Shown here in pieces: positions 1 to 8,156 of a stretch of 64,000 bases of DNA. A model generated the notes under the pieces. It did not search any database and was not told the DNA's origin. It saw only the letters and a program-made list of their open reading frames with translations. The DNA comes from Streptococcus mitis (GTDB lineage Bacteria; Bacillota; Bacilli; Lactobacillales; Streptococcaceae). Within the stretch, counting starts at the first letter, position 1. The number at the start of each line of letters is the position of its first letter. A program made the position numbers and the translations under genes. The stretch lies in NCBI RefSeq assembly GCF_001579045.1, contig NZ_KQ970265.1, positions 32,571 to 96,570 of the forward strand, written 5' to 3'.

Positions 1-93
1 GGATTGTCCAATAGCTTTGAAGGTTTCACCGCGCTCTAAGCCCAATTGGATATCATTGCGGTCTGAAAGGGTAAGGTGTTTATGTTTTGTCAT
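1..93 (-). CDS. IS30-family transposase, N-terminal fragment (runs off left edge)
   Basis: The minus strand starts at the ATG at 91-93 and reads MTKHKHLTLSDRNDIQ, continuing through the window edge. This is the N-terminal helix-turn-helix (HTH_38) type start that I recognise from streptococcal IS30-family transposases. Only 31 codons are visible, so completeness cannot be judged. Its upstream side (94-180) carries short inverted repeats such as CTCAAACG / CGTTTGAG, which may belong to the element end. It would place an insertion sequence directly upstream of tyrS. Confidence 0.65.
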   Translation of the reverse strand, partial: MTKHKHLTLSDRNDIQLGLERGETFKAIGQS

Positions 94-307
94 AGTAGAC
101 CTCATTTCTAACTCAAACGTCTCACACTTAATTCCACCATAAAAATCCGTTTGAGACTAATTTCCACTTCGGTTAGGTAAGTGGAAGTTACTTTGAGAAG
201 TTGCCCTTTCAATAAAATAGCCACTTTCTTCCTTATTCTACTAGGCTATTGCCCAAGTTTGTGATACAATAGGTAGAAACAATATTTTTAAAAAGGAGAA
301 AAGACAC
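94..307. other. Intergenic: IS end and tyrS leader
   Basis: About 214 bp between the transposase start and tyrS. It holds the inverted repeats CTCAAACG (112-119) and CGTTTGAG (near 150-157) and a second pair TTCCACTT / AAGTGGAA near 165-188, probably part of the IS terminus. The tyrS promoter follows at 262-270. I see no T-box-like specifier or terminator/antiterminator pair. Confidence 0.4.
262..270 (+). promoter_or_regulatory. tyrS extended -10 promoter
   Basis: TGA followed by TACAAT (265-270) forms an extended -10 hexamer 37 bp upstream of the tyrS ATG. No good -35 is visible 17 bp upstream, which is tolerable for an extended -10 promoter. An AAGGAG ribosome binding site follows at about 291-296. 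Confidence 0.5.
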
Positions 308-1564
308 ATGCACATTTTTGATGAGCTAAAAGAGCGTGGTTTGATATTTCAAACGACTGATGAAGAAGCTTTGCGTAAAGCCCTAGAAGAAGGTCAAGTT
401 TCTTATTATACTGGCTACGATCCAACTGCTGACAGCCTTCACCTAGGCCACCTTGTCGCAATCTTGACAAGTCGTCGCTTGCAACTAGCAGGTCACAAAC
501 CTTATGCGCTCGTTGGCGGTGCTACAGGTCTCATCGGAGATCCGTCCTTCAAAGATGCTGAACGTAGTCTCCAAACAAAAGACACAGTAGATGGCTGGGT
601 CAAGTCTATCCAAGGACAACTGTCTCGTTTTCTTGACTTTGAAAATGGTGAAAACAAGGCTGTCATGGTCAACAACTACGACTGGTTTGGCAGTATCAGC
701 TTCATTGACTTCCTCCGTGATATCGGAAAATATTTTACTGTCAACTACATGATGAGTAAGGAATCTGTGAAAAAACGGATTGAAACAGGGATTTCTTACA
801 CTGAGTTTGCTTACCAAATCATGCAAGGTTACGACTTCTTCGTCCTTAACCAAGACCATAATGTCACTCTTCAAATAGGTGGTTCTGACCAGTGGGGAAA
901 TATGACAGCTGGTACTGAATTGCTTCGTCGTAAGGCTGACAAGACTGGCCACGTTATCACTGTTCCATTGATTACAGATGCAACTGGTAAGAAATTTGGT
1001 AAATCAGAAGGAAATGCCGTCTGGCTCAATCCTGAAAAGACTTCTCCATACGAAATGTACCAATTCTGGATGAACGTGATGGACGCTGACGCTGTTCGCT
1101 TCTTGAAGATCTTTACTTTCTTGTCACTTGATGAGATTGAAGACATTCGTAAACAATTTGAAGCAGCGCCACACGAACGCTTGGCTCAAAAAGTCTTGGC
1201 TCGTGAAGTCGTTACACTTGTTCACGGCGAAGAAGCCTACAAAGAAGCCCTCAACATCACTGAGCAACTCTTTGCTGGAAACATCAAAAACCTTTCTGTC
1301 AAAGAACTCAAACAAGGACTTCGTGGAGTGCCAAACTACCAAGTACAAGCAGATGAAAATCACAATATCGTGGAACTGCTCGTCTCATCTGGTGTGGTTA
1401 GCTCAAAACGCCAAGCCCGTGAAGACGTCCAAAACGGAGCTATCTACGTCAACGGCGACCGCATCCAAGACCTTGACTATGTCTTGAGTGACGCTGATAA
1501 GTTAGAGAACGAACTGACTGTTATCCGTCGTGGAAAGAAAAAATACTTTGTATTGACTTACTAA
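308..1564 (+). CDS. tyrS: Tyrosyl-tRNA synthetase
   Basis: Cytosolic class I aminoacyl-tRNA synthetase that charges tRNA-Tyr with tyrosine. The 418-residue length is normal for bacterial TyrRS. The HIGH-type motif HLGH is at residues 45-48, the KMSKS-type motif KFGKS at 229-233, and an S4 RNA-binding domain fills the C-terminal 70 residues ([15 protein letters not shown]... region). The ATG is preceded by AAAAAGGAGAAAAG. It is a single gene with its own promoter and terminator and lies just downstream of an IS end, so any ancestral leader control may have been altered. Identification is secure. Confidence 0.98.
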   Translation: MHIFDELKERGLIFQTTDEEALRKALEEGQVSYYTGYDPTADSLHLGHLVAILTSRRLQLAGHKPYALVGGATGLIGDPSFKDAERSLQTKDTVDGWVKSIQGQLSRFLDFENGENKAVMVNNYDWFGSISFIDFLRDIGKYFTVNYMMSKESVKKRIETGISYTEFAYQIMQGYDFFVLNQDHNVTLQIGGSDQWGNMTAGTELLRRKADKTGHVITVPLITDATGKKFGKSEGNAVWLNPEKTSPYEMYQFWMNVMDADAVRFLKIFTFLSLDEIEDIRKQFEAAPHERLAQKVLAREVVTLVHGEEAYKEALNITEQLFAGNIKNLSVKELKQGLRGVPNYQVQADENHNIVELLVSSGVVSSKRQAREDVQNGAIYVNGDRIQDLDYVLSDADKLENELTVIRRGKKKYFVLTY

Positions 1565-1584
1565 ATTGTTCAACATTTACCTAT

Positions 1585-1625
1585 AAAAAAAGGAGTTAAC
1601 CTCAATAAAGGTAACTCCTTTTTGC
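1585..1625. terminator. Bidirectional terminator between tyrS and the P-type ATPase gene
   Basis: Stem AAGGAGTTAACC (1590-1601) pairs with GGTAACTCCTT (1610-1620). It is followed by T on the plus strand and by a T tract on the minus strand, so it can end both convergent transcripts. Confidence 0.8.
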
Positions 1626-1641
1626 TGTTAATAACTCTCAT

Positions 1642-3705
1642 CTATCTATTTTTAATAGACAGGCTACGCAGGACTATGCGTAAGGTTGTTAGATTATGTA
1701 AGATAGAGAGATTTGAAGGACTGAGCCAATTAAACAAGCCAAAGCCAATCAAACTACTATTTACGACAACGGTATCTTGAATATTCTTCTTGATAAGTGT
1801 TTGCAAAGATGATGATAACGAATTCAACTCTTGGAAGAAATCCAAACGATTATCTAACAATAAGATATCGCTCATCTGCTTAGAAATATCTGCACTCTCA
1901 TTCATCACCACACCGATATCTGACAGGGTTAGAGCCGCTGAATCATTCAATCCATCCCCAACCATCAAAATAGTGTGACCTGCTTTCTGCAGTTCCTCTA
2001 CTAACTCAAATTTCCCATCAGGTTTCAAGTCTGTATAGACCTGATCAAAGGGCAAATCTTTGACTAATTCCTCTGTCCTAACCAAGGTGTCCCCTGTTGC
2101 CAGAATCAATTTTTTCCCTTGTTCCTTAAGTTTCTCCAAGGCTGCTTTTGCTTCTTTTCTCAAAGGAGTATGGATGCAGAACATTCCAATCAATTCATTC
2201 TGATAAGCCAAGAATAAGAGATTGTAGTGACTCTTGTACTCTTCAATTAAAGCATTTTGTTCTGAATTGATATGAATTTGCTCATCCTGCATCAAAACAT
2301 AATTCCCAATAAGAACTGGTTGCCCATCTATATGAGATTTGATCCCCTTGCTTGCGATATATTGGAGTTTCCCATGCATTTCCTCATGTTCAATTCCCTC
2401 TATCTCAGCTTGCTTGACGATAGCATTAGCAATAGGATGATAGATGTGCTCCTCAAGACAGGCACTGATTCTGAGAATATCTTCCTCACTATAGTCCCCA
2501 AAAGGTAACACCTTTTCAACTATAGGATAACTAGTTGTGATTGTTCCCGTCTTATCAAACAAGAAAGTATCAACTTCCAGGTATTTCTCCAGAACATCTC
2601 CATCCTTAATCACCATTTCACGGTTCAACCCCTCCTTGATAGCTGCCAAATAAGCTACAGGAGTAGAGATTTTCAAAGCGCAGGAGAAATCGACCAATAG
2701 GAAAGAAATAGCCTTAGAAAAAGAACCTGTTAATAGGTAAGTCAGACCAGCTCCCAAGAAATTATATTTGACGACCTTATCCGCCATCTTGATGAAATAG
2801 CGTTGTTTCGTTTTCTTGTTTTCTTCAGATTTCTTCATCAACTCAATCAGTTGTAAAACCCGGCTGTTCATCTGATTATCGGTTACACGAATGCGTAACT
2901 CTCCAGTTTCTAATACTGTATTTGCACAAACCAAATCAGACTCTCTTTTTTCAACTGGAAAACTCTCTCCTGTCAAGGAACTTTCGTTGACCATACCTAA
3001 ACCTGAAACCACTTGTCCATCAAACAGAATTTCATTTCCTTGAGATAGGACCAAGACATCTCCTATTTGAACATCGGAACTCTTGATACTAACAACCGTA
3101 TCGCCCTGTACTAGGAAAACATCGCTCTCTTTTGCAAGAAGGCTTTGTTCTAAATCTGTTGCAGTTTTTTTCAAGGACCACTGATCTAAATGATTCCCCA
3201 AATCAAGCATAAATATGATATTGCTAGCCGTCTTGGATTGGTTCATAAACAAGGACAATAAAATCGCCGAACAGTCCAAGACCTCCATCGTTAGTTCCTT
3301 ACGCGCTAGTGTTTGATAGGCTTCTCTAATATAACCCAAAGCCTGATAACAAGTCCATATATAGCGAATTGGAGACGGTACAAGACTACGAAAAAGCACA
3401 CGCTTAATCGCTGCACCTGAAACAATAGAATAAGCACTCTCTTCTCTACGAATGGGAAGAGTCATCAACTCAGAAACTTTCCCTTTATCAATTCTTTTTA
3501 AAAAGGCTTCTGCATTATCTAATACAGAAAAGCCTTCTTTTATACGTAGAGTAAAGTGCTGTTGATCCATGTAAAACCGGATAGACTCAATTCCCTTTTC
3601 ATCTCTCGCCAAGGAACGAAGATAGTCTTGAATATCCAAGGTGAGCGAGAAAGATGATGATAGTCGGATATGTTGGTATCCTCTATGTAGCACTTTAAAA
3701 GACAT
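1642..3705 (-). CDS. P1B-type metal-transporting ATPase
   Basis: Membrane ATPase of the heavy-metal (P1B) superfamily, 687 residues. A degenerate N-terminal metal-binding-like domain (about 1-80) is followed by membrane segments. The TGES actuator motif is at 245-248, the phosphorylation motif DKTGT at 384-388, and GDGLNDS near 590. The usual CPC motif of the sixth helix is replaced: residues 340-343 read FSCA, continuing LKISTP. The N-terminus lacks a CXXC site. These features separate it from copper, zinc or cadmium pumps. Its ATG lies 1 nt downstream of the stop of the small membrane gene at 3707-3985, so the two are co-transcribed and probably translationally coupled. The cation is not determined by sequence; an iron-handling (P1B-6, ferrosome-like) role is an inference from the motif and partner. 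Confidence 0.85.
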   Translation of the reverse strand: MSFKVLHRGYQHIRLSSSFSLTLDIQDYLRSLARDEKGIESIRFYMDQQHFTLRIKEGFSVLDNAEAFLKRIDKGKVSELMTLPIRREESAYSIVSGAAIKRVLFRSLVPSPIRYIWTCYQALGYIREAYQTLARKELTMEVLDCSAILLSLFMNQSKTASNIIFMLDLGNHLDQWSLKKTATDLEQSLLAKESDVFLVQGDTVVSIKSSDVQIGDVLVLSQGNEILFDGQVVSGLGMVNESSLTGESFPVEKRESDLVCANTVLETGELRIRVTDNQMNSRVLQLIELMKKSEENKKTKQRYFIKMADKVVKYNFLGAGLTYLLTGSFSKAISFLLVDFSCALKISTPVAYLAAIKEGLNREMVIKDGDVLEKYLEVDTFLFDKTGTITTSYPIVEKVLPFGDYSEEDILRISACLEEHIYHPIANAIVKQAEIEGIEHEEMHGKLQYIASKGIKSHIDGQPVLIGNYVLMQDEQIHINSEQNALIEEYKSHYNLLFLAYQNELIGMFCIHTPLRKEAKAALEKLKEQGKKLILATGDTLVRTEELVKDLPFDQVYTDLKPDGKFELVEELQKAGHTILMVGDGLNDSAALTLSDIGVVMNESADISKQMSDILLLDNRLDFFQELNSLSSSLQTLIKKNIQDTVVVNSSLIGFGLFNWLSPSNLSILHNLTTLRIVLRSLSIKNR

Positions 3706-3706
3706 G

Positions 3707-3985
3707 TTATTCCCCTATAAGGCTATCTAATTGCTCTGCTTTTTTCTCTTGCTCGTACAAATATTTGGCATCTTGCAAGACATCGTCTCCATGTTGCTTC
3801 ACAACAGAAACAGATGCATCTAGCTCGTCCTTCAATTTGTAAGCCTTAGCCAAAGCTTTAGAATAACCTTTTTTAGCTTCCTTACTTGCTAAGATTTTCA
3901 AACCAAGGGTACCAAATGCAACACCACCCAAAAAGAGTGATGATTTTTTCGCAACTTTTGCGACGGTTAATACTTCTTTTAACAT
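3707..3985 (-). CDS. Small glycine-rich membrane protein paired with P1B ATPase (DUF6110-like)
   Basis: Protein of 92 residues. I chose the ATG at 3983-3985 because it follows a strong AAGGAGG site; an upstream ATG would add 11 residues without one. One hydrophobic segment (about residues 12-32, with GGVAFGTLGLKIL) is followed by a charged helical tail (EAKKGYSKALAKAYKLKDEL onward). I recognise the pattern as the DUF6110 type found beside P-type ATPases. It is the first gene of a two-gene operon with the ATPase. Function is unknown; a structural or regulatory partner of the pump is the likely role. Confidence 0.75.
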   Translation of the reverse strand: MLKEVLTVAKVAKKSSLFLGGVAFGTLGLKILASKEAKKGYSKALAKAYKLKDELDASVSVVKQHGDDVLQDAKYLYEQEKKAEQLDSLIGE

Positions 3986-4006
3986 ACTTATTTCCTCCTT
4001 ATCATT

Positions 4007-4035
4007 ATTATATAGCAATTTAGATATAAAAGCAA
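4007..4035 (-). promoter_or_regulatory. Promoter of the DUF6110-ATPase operon
   Basis: On the minus strand TTGCTT (4030-4035) and TATAAT (4007-4012) are separated by exactly 17 bp. The start codon lies about 22 bp downstream of the -10, leaving room for the AAGGAGG site. The promoter is bordered upstream by a BOX element. Confidence 0.7.
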
Positions 4036-4060
4036 TTTTATTTTATAAATTGGAGAATTA

Positions 4061-4166
4061 TACTCAATGAAAATCAAAGAGCAAACTAGGAAACTAGCCG
4101 CAGGCTGTACTTGAGTACGGCAAGGCGACGTTGACGTGGTTTGAATTTGATTTTCGAAGAGTATTA
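4061..4166 (-). repeat. BOX element (boxA-boxC, no boxB)
   Basis: It begins with TACTCAATGAAAATCAAAG and ends with GATTTTCGAAGAGTA, the two BOX termini. Inside is TACGGCAAGGCGACGTTGACG-like boxA sequence, close to the BOX-A1R primer. boxA lies to the right, so the element reads boxA to boxC on the minus strand. There is no boxB unit. Confidence 0.9.
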
Positions 4167-4207
4167 GTTTTATTTCTACTGAATCTCCCATCTACTTATT
4201 CCTAAAG

Positions 4208-4236
4208 TTGCTTTCATTTGCCTCTTTTGATACACT
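4208..4236 (+). promoter_or_regulatory. rlmA(II) promoter, apparently leaderless
   Basis: TTGCTT (4208-4213), 17 bp, then TACACT (4231-4236) preceded by TGA, giving an extended -10. Only 6 nt separate the -10 from the ATG at 4243, so the expected transcription start coincides with the start codon. No Shine-Dalgarno sequence is present. Confidence 0.65.
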
Positions 4237-4242
4237 TAAACT

Positions 4243-5091
4243 ATGAATACAAATCTCAAACCCAAACTTCAGCGTTTTGCTTCTGCGACTGCCTTTGCCT
4301 GTCCTATCTGTCAAGAAAAGCTGACTCTGGTAGAGAACAGTCTTAAATGCTGCAACCGTCATTCTTTTGACCTGGCAAAATTCGGCTATGTCAATCTGGC
4401 ACCTCAAATCAAGCAATCTGCCAACTACGACAAGGAAAACTTTCAAAACCGGCAACAAATCCTAGAAGCCGGCTTTTATCAGGCTATTTTAGAAGGTGTA
4501 TCGGACTTGCTAGCAAGCTCAAAAACTACCACAACAATCTTGGATATTGGTTGTGGCGAAGGATTCTACTCTCGAAAACTCCAAGAAAGTCACTCTGAAA
4601 AAACTTTCTATGCCTTTGACATCTCCAAAGATTCAGTCCAGATCGCTGCCAAGAGCGAACCCAACTGGGCAGTCAATTGGTTCGTTGGCGACCTGGCTCG
4701 TCTTCCTATAAAAGACGCCAGCATGGATATCTTACTTGATATCTTCTCACCTGCAAACTATGGAGAATTTCGTCGCGTTTTATCCAAAGACGGTATCTTG
4801 ATCAAGGTCATCCCAACCAAAAATCACCTCAAGGAAATTCGCCAAAGGGTACAAGACCAGCTGACAAACAAGGACTATTCCAACCAAGATATCAAAAATC
4901 ATTTCCAAGAACACTTTACCATCCTATCTAACCAAACGGCCTCTCTGACTAAGACTATCACATCAGATCAGCTCCAAGCCCTACTCAGTATGACTCCTCT
5001 CCTCTTTCACATCGACCAGACTAAGATTGACTGGAGCCAACTGACAGAGATTACCATTGAAGCAGAGATTATGGTTGGGAGAGCACTCTAA
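4243..5091 (+). CDS. rlmA: 23S rRNA (guanine-N1)-methyltransferase RlmA(II)
   Basis: SAM-dependent methyltransferase of the RlmA/RrmA family; the streptococcal enzyme modifies G748 in 23S rRNA and influences susceptibility to telithromycin and tylosin-type drugs (established for S. pneumoniae). The 282-residue protein has an N-terminal zinc finger (C20, C23, C36/C37, H40 in CPIC...CCNRH) and SAM motif I ILDIGCGEGFYS at about 99-110. The start agrees with the family N-terminus, yet no ribosome binding site precedes it. A monocistronic gene ended by the hairpin at 5141-5186. Minor doubt remains between RlmA(I) and RlmA(II); the taxon favours (II). Confidence 0.92.
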   Translation: MNTNLKPKLQRFASATAFACPICQEKLTLVENSLKCCNRHSFDLAKFGYVNLAPQIKQSANYDKENFQNRQQILEAGFYQAILEGVSDLLASSKTTTTILDIGCGEGFYSRKLQESHSEKTFYAFDISKDSVQIAAKSEPNWAVNWFVGDLARLPIKDASMDILLDIFSPANYGEFRRVLSKDGILIKVIPTKNHLKEIRQRVQDQLTNKDYSNQDIKNHFQEHFTILSNQTASLTKTITSDQLQALLSMTPLLFHIDQTKIDWSQLTEITIEAEIMVGRAL

Positions 5092-5140
5092 ACTATACTT
5101 CCCAAAGGTATAAAACTTACCGAAAATCTCCAATATTACA

Positions 5141-5190
5141 AAAACGCATAAGAACAGGTGGTCAAAACCTTAATCTTATGCGTTTTGTTA
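5141..5190. terminator. Hairpin downstream of rlmA
   Basis: AAAACGCATAAGA (5141-5153) pairs with TCTTATGCGTTTT (5174-5186) and is followed by GTTA. The A-rich left and T-rich right flanks let it act in both directions. The arms resemble a dispersed hairpin family (AAAACGCATA...) seen again near 36770 and 54790. Confidence 0.65.
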
Positions 5191-5219
5191 TGCAAAAATC
5201 ACTGGAGTTTCTATACACA

Positions 5220-5414
5220 TTAAGTGGAAATATTTGAAATCAGTTCTCTTAATAACCATTGAACACCATATAGTACATTTACCCAAAATATGATATAGGC
5301 CGTATAAATCAAGTATTTCGATTTTTCCCGCCTCAAAGAATAAATCTTGTACAAGATAAACAAATTTAAAATAATAAATAATAGAGACAAAATCTTCCCC
5401 CAAAAATCAATCAT
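5220..5414 (-). CDS. Small membrane protein, unknown function
   Basis: A 64-residue frame with two hydrophobic segments (about residues 8-24 and 36-52) and a basic loop RREKSK between them, fitting a two-helix inner membrane protein. It lies 31 bp downstream of another small membrane gene on the same strand. No strong ribosome binding site is visible before the ATG at 5412-5414. A competing overlapping frame exists but is less hydrophobic and starts within this one. I do not recognise a family. Confidence 0.6.
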   Translation of the reverse strand: MIDFWGKILSLLFIILNLFILYKIYSLRREKSKYLIYTAYIIFWVNVLYGVQWLLRELISNIST

Positions 5415-5445
5415 AAAAGTAGGCAGTCAAGCATAGTTCTAATCT

Positions 5446-5652
5446 TTATTTTCGATTCGAAATTACAAACTTATCAATGAACAATAAGTGATATAAGGCC
5501 AGTACCAGACCCCAAACGCTACCACGAAAAGAGAATTCTTGATGATTGAGAGGAAACAAATCATGGTTACCAATATAGAGGCAGGTCAAAATGATAAATA
5601 AAATCCAAAATAAATCAGTCCATTTATATTTTGAAAAATATTTTTTCCACAT
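5446..5652 (-). CDS. Small membrane protein, unknown function
   Basis: A 68-residue protein preceded by AAGAAGG. It is rich in aromatic residues and has two predicted membrane helices (about 12-27 and 44-60), separated by NHDLFPLNHQEFSFRGS. It forms a probable small operon with the 64-residue membrane gene downstream. No family is recognised; the pair is conserved next to malP in pneumococci as far as I recall. Confidence 0.7.
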   Translation of the reverse strand: MWKKYFSKYKWTDLFWILFIILTCLYIGNHDLFPLNHQEFSFRGSVWGLVLALYHLLFIDKFVISNRK

Positions 5653-5810
5653 AAAAACACCTTCTTTCCTACAATCATATTATAACACTTTGTGTAAGCG
5701 AATACAAGGGATATGAGGTTGAAAGAGAGTAAAAAGCAGTATTTCTAAGCCTTCACTGTATCTATGATTTCTATCTTTTTAAGACAAGATTGACTCAAAT
5801 CTACATCATT

Positions 5811-5846
5811 AAAAAAGCGAATTTCAATCGAAATCCGCTTTTTTAC
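5811..5846 (-). terminator. malP terminator
   Basis: AAAAAAGCGAATTTC pairs with GAAATCCGCTTTTTT around a TCAATC-type loop, just downstream of the malP stop codon (minus strand). The T tract is present on both strands. Confidence 0.8.
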
Positions 5847-5873
5847 AAAATGTATTCGTATAAATCTTGTATC

Positions 5874-8132
5874 TTAGTTCAAGTGCCAGATATCTTCGTT
5901 GTACTGAGCGATTGTACGGTCAGATGAGAAGAATCCTGCTTTAGAAATGTTAACGATAACTTTGTCCAACCATGCGTCACGGTCTTCGTAGTCAGCTAAC
6001 ATTTGCTCTTTGACTTTGATGTAGTCTTCCAAGTCAAGAAGAGTCATGAACCAGTCTTTGTTGATCAATTCATTGTAAAGACGTTCCAAGCGCTCTTTGT
6101 TTCCAGCTGCAAGAACTGCATCGCTAACGATGAAGTCAACCAATGGTTTGATAGCTTTACGAGCGTAGAATTCGCTTGATTTGTAAGCTGCTTTTGCGTA
6201 AAGATCGATAACAGTTTCTGAATCTTCACCAAAGATGTAAATGTTTTCGTCGCCAACCAACTCAGCGATTTCCACGTTAGCACCGTCCATAGTACCAAGA
6301 GTCAAAGCTCCGTTCAACATGAATTTCATGTTACCAGTACCTGAAGCTTCTTTAGAAGCAAGTGAGATTTGTTCTGAGATATCACATGCTGGGATAAGGA
6401 AGCTTGCTGCAGTAACGTTGTAGTTTTCAACCATAACTACTTGCAAGTGTGGAGCTACTGCTGGGTCGTTAGCAATAACTTCTGACATGCAAAGAATCAA
6501 GTGGATGATGTCTTGAGCGATTGTGTAGGCTGGAGCTGCTTTACCACCAAAGAAGATTGTGATTGGGCGAGCAGGAATGTTACCAGCTTTGATGTCAAGG
6601 TATTTGTGAATCACGTACAAGGCGTTCATTTGTTGGCGTTTGTACTCGTGAAGACGTTTGATTTGGATATCAAAGATAGAGTTTGGATTGATTTCAACAC
6701 CTTGGTGTTCTTTCAAGTGACGAGCCAATTTACGTTTGTTGTGAGCCTTGATGCTTTCCAATTTTTCTTTGACAGCTGCTTTGTCTTCATAAGACAAGAG
6801 TTTCTCAAGCTCATCTGCTTCATGGTGCCAACCGTCTCCAAGAATCTCGTCTAAGTAGTGAGACAAGCTTGGATTAGCATGCATGAGCCAACGACGGAAA
6901 GTGATACCGTTTGTTTTGTTGTTGAATTTTTCTGGGTAAAGGTCGTAGAAAGCTTTCAACTCAGAATTTTTCAAGATTTCAGTGTGAAGTGCTGCAACCC
7001 CGTTAACGCTGTATCCGTAGTGGATATCCATGTGAGCCATATGAACACGTCCGCTCTCGTCAATAATTTGAACAGCTGGATCTTTCACTTCTGCTTTCAC
7101 GCGACGGTCCAATTCTTTAATGATTGGTACCAAGTGAGGAACCACTTCTTGCAAGAATTCAAGAGGCCATTTTTCAAGGGCTTCAGCAAGGATTGTGTGG
7201 TTAGTGTAGGCAGTCATGCTACGAACGATTGAGATTGCTTCGTCAAGCTCGATACCACGTGCAGTCAAAAGACGGATCAATTCAGGGATAACCATTGATG
7301 GGTGAGTATCGTTGATTTGTACAACTGCGTAGTCAGCAAGGTCATGCAAGTTGCTTCCTTTTTCGACTGCTTCGTCGATGATCAATTGCGCACCATTTGA
7401 AACCATGAAGTATTGTTGGAAGATACGGAGCAATTCACCTTGACGGTCACTATCATCTGGGTAAAGGAAGAGAGTCAAGTTGCGAGCGATATCTGTCTTG
7501 TCAAAGTTGATACCATCTTTAATAATAGAAGAATCAACTGAATCCAAGTCAAACAAACGCAAGCGGTTTTTAGTTGCTGTTTCATAACCAGTAACATCAA
7601 TATCGTAAAGAGTTGATGTCAAAGTAAAGTCTGCAAATGGTACTTGGTAACTACGGCTTGAGCGAATCAACCAGTTTTGCTCTGTCAACCATGCATTTGG
7701 AATTGTTTCTTGTTGGTTGTTTTTAAGAACTTGTTGGAAAAGACCAAAGTGGTAGTTAAGACCAACACCGTCACCATTCAAACCAAGAGTAGCGATTGAG
7801 TCGATGAAGCAGGCAGCCAAACGTCCCAAACCACCATTACCAAGAGATGGTTCCAATTCAACTTCTTCAACTTCGATCAAGTCTTTACCTGCAGCAGCAA
7901 GTTCTTTTTTGACATCGTCGTAAAGACCAAGGTTGATCAAGTTGTTTGACAAGAGTTTACCAATCAAGAACTCAGCTGAGATATAGTAAACTTTCTTTTT
8001 ACCAGTGTTGACTGGTTTTTGGCTGCTTGCAAGCTTGCTGTAGTTAAGAAGAGCAAGGTAAAGCTCTTCATTGCTACATTCTGCAATGGTTTTATTGTAA
8101 CGATTTTGTACAAATTCTTGTAGTGATAACAT
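5874..8132 (-). CDS. malP: Maltodextrin/glycogen phosphorylase
   Basis: GT35 family enzyme using pyridoxal phosphate; it releases glucose-1-phosphate from alpha-1,4-glucans in the cytosol. The 752-residue length suits bacterial maltodextrin phosphorylases. Visible motifs are [17 protein letters not shown] near residue 90, QINDTHPS near 270, and the cofactor-lysine region [14 protein letters not shown] near 600. It is the second gene of the malQ-malP operon, 24 bp after malQ, and depends on the MalR/CcpA-type promoter at 9748-9776. With MalQ it converts imported maltodextrins to glucose-1-phosphate and glucose. Confidence 0.96.
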   Translation of the reverse strand: MLSLQEFVQNRYNKTIAECSNEELYLALLNYSKLASSQKPVNTGKKKVYYISAEFLIGKLLSNNLINLGLYDDVKKELAAAGKDLIEVEEVELEPSLGNGGLGRLAACFIDSIATLGLNGDGVGLNYHFGLFQQVLKNNQQETIPNAWLTEQNWLIRSSRSYQVPFADFTLTSTLYDIDVTGYETATKNRLRLFDLDSVDSSIIKDGINFDKTDIARNLTLFLYPDDSDRQGELLRIFQQYFMVSNGAQLIIDEAVEKGSNLHDLADYAVVQINDTHPSMVIPELIRLLTARGIELDEAISIVRSMTAYTNHTILAEALEKWPLEFLQEVVPHLVPIIKELDRRVKAEVKDPAVQIIDESGRVHMAHMDIHYGYSVNGVAALHTEILKNSELKAFYDLYPEKFNNKTNGITFRRWLMHANPSLSHYLDEILGDGWHHEADELEKLLSYEDKAAVKEKLESIKAHNKRKLARHLKEHQGVEINPNSIFDIQIKRLHEYKRQQMNALYVIHKYLDIKAGNIPARPITIFFGGKAAPAYTIAQDIIHLILCMSEVIANDPAVAPHLQVVMVENYNVTAASFLIPACDISEQISLASKEASGTGNMKFMLNGALTLGTMDGANVEIAELVGDENIYIFGEDSETVIDLYAKAAYKSSEFYARKAIKPLVDFIVSDAVLAAGNKERLERLYNELINKDWFMTLLDLEDYIKVKEQMLADYEDRDAWLDKVIVNISKAGFFSSDRTIAQYNEDIWHLN

Positions 8133-8156
8133 GTTTAAGTGTCTCCTGATATTATC

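Noticed and set aside
94-307. T-box riboswitch upstream of tyrS (also considered for aspS, hisS and ilvD)
   Set aside because: No specifier loop, T-box sequence or terminator/antiterminator pair is visible; the leaders are short.
5188-5403. 71-codon frame overlapping the small membrane gene
   Set aside because: Less hydrophobic and less regular than the frame at 5220-5414, and no ribosome binding site.
6501-7232. Two antisense frames of 117 and 124 codons inside malP
   Set aside because: They are shadows of a conserved coding sequence with no start signals.
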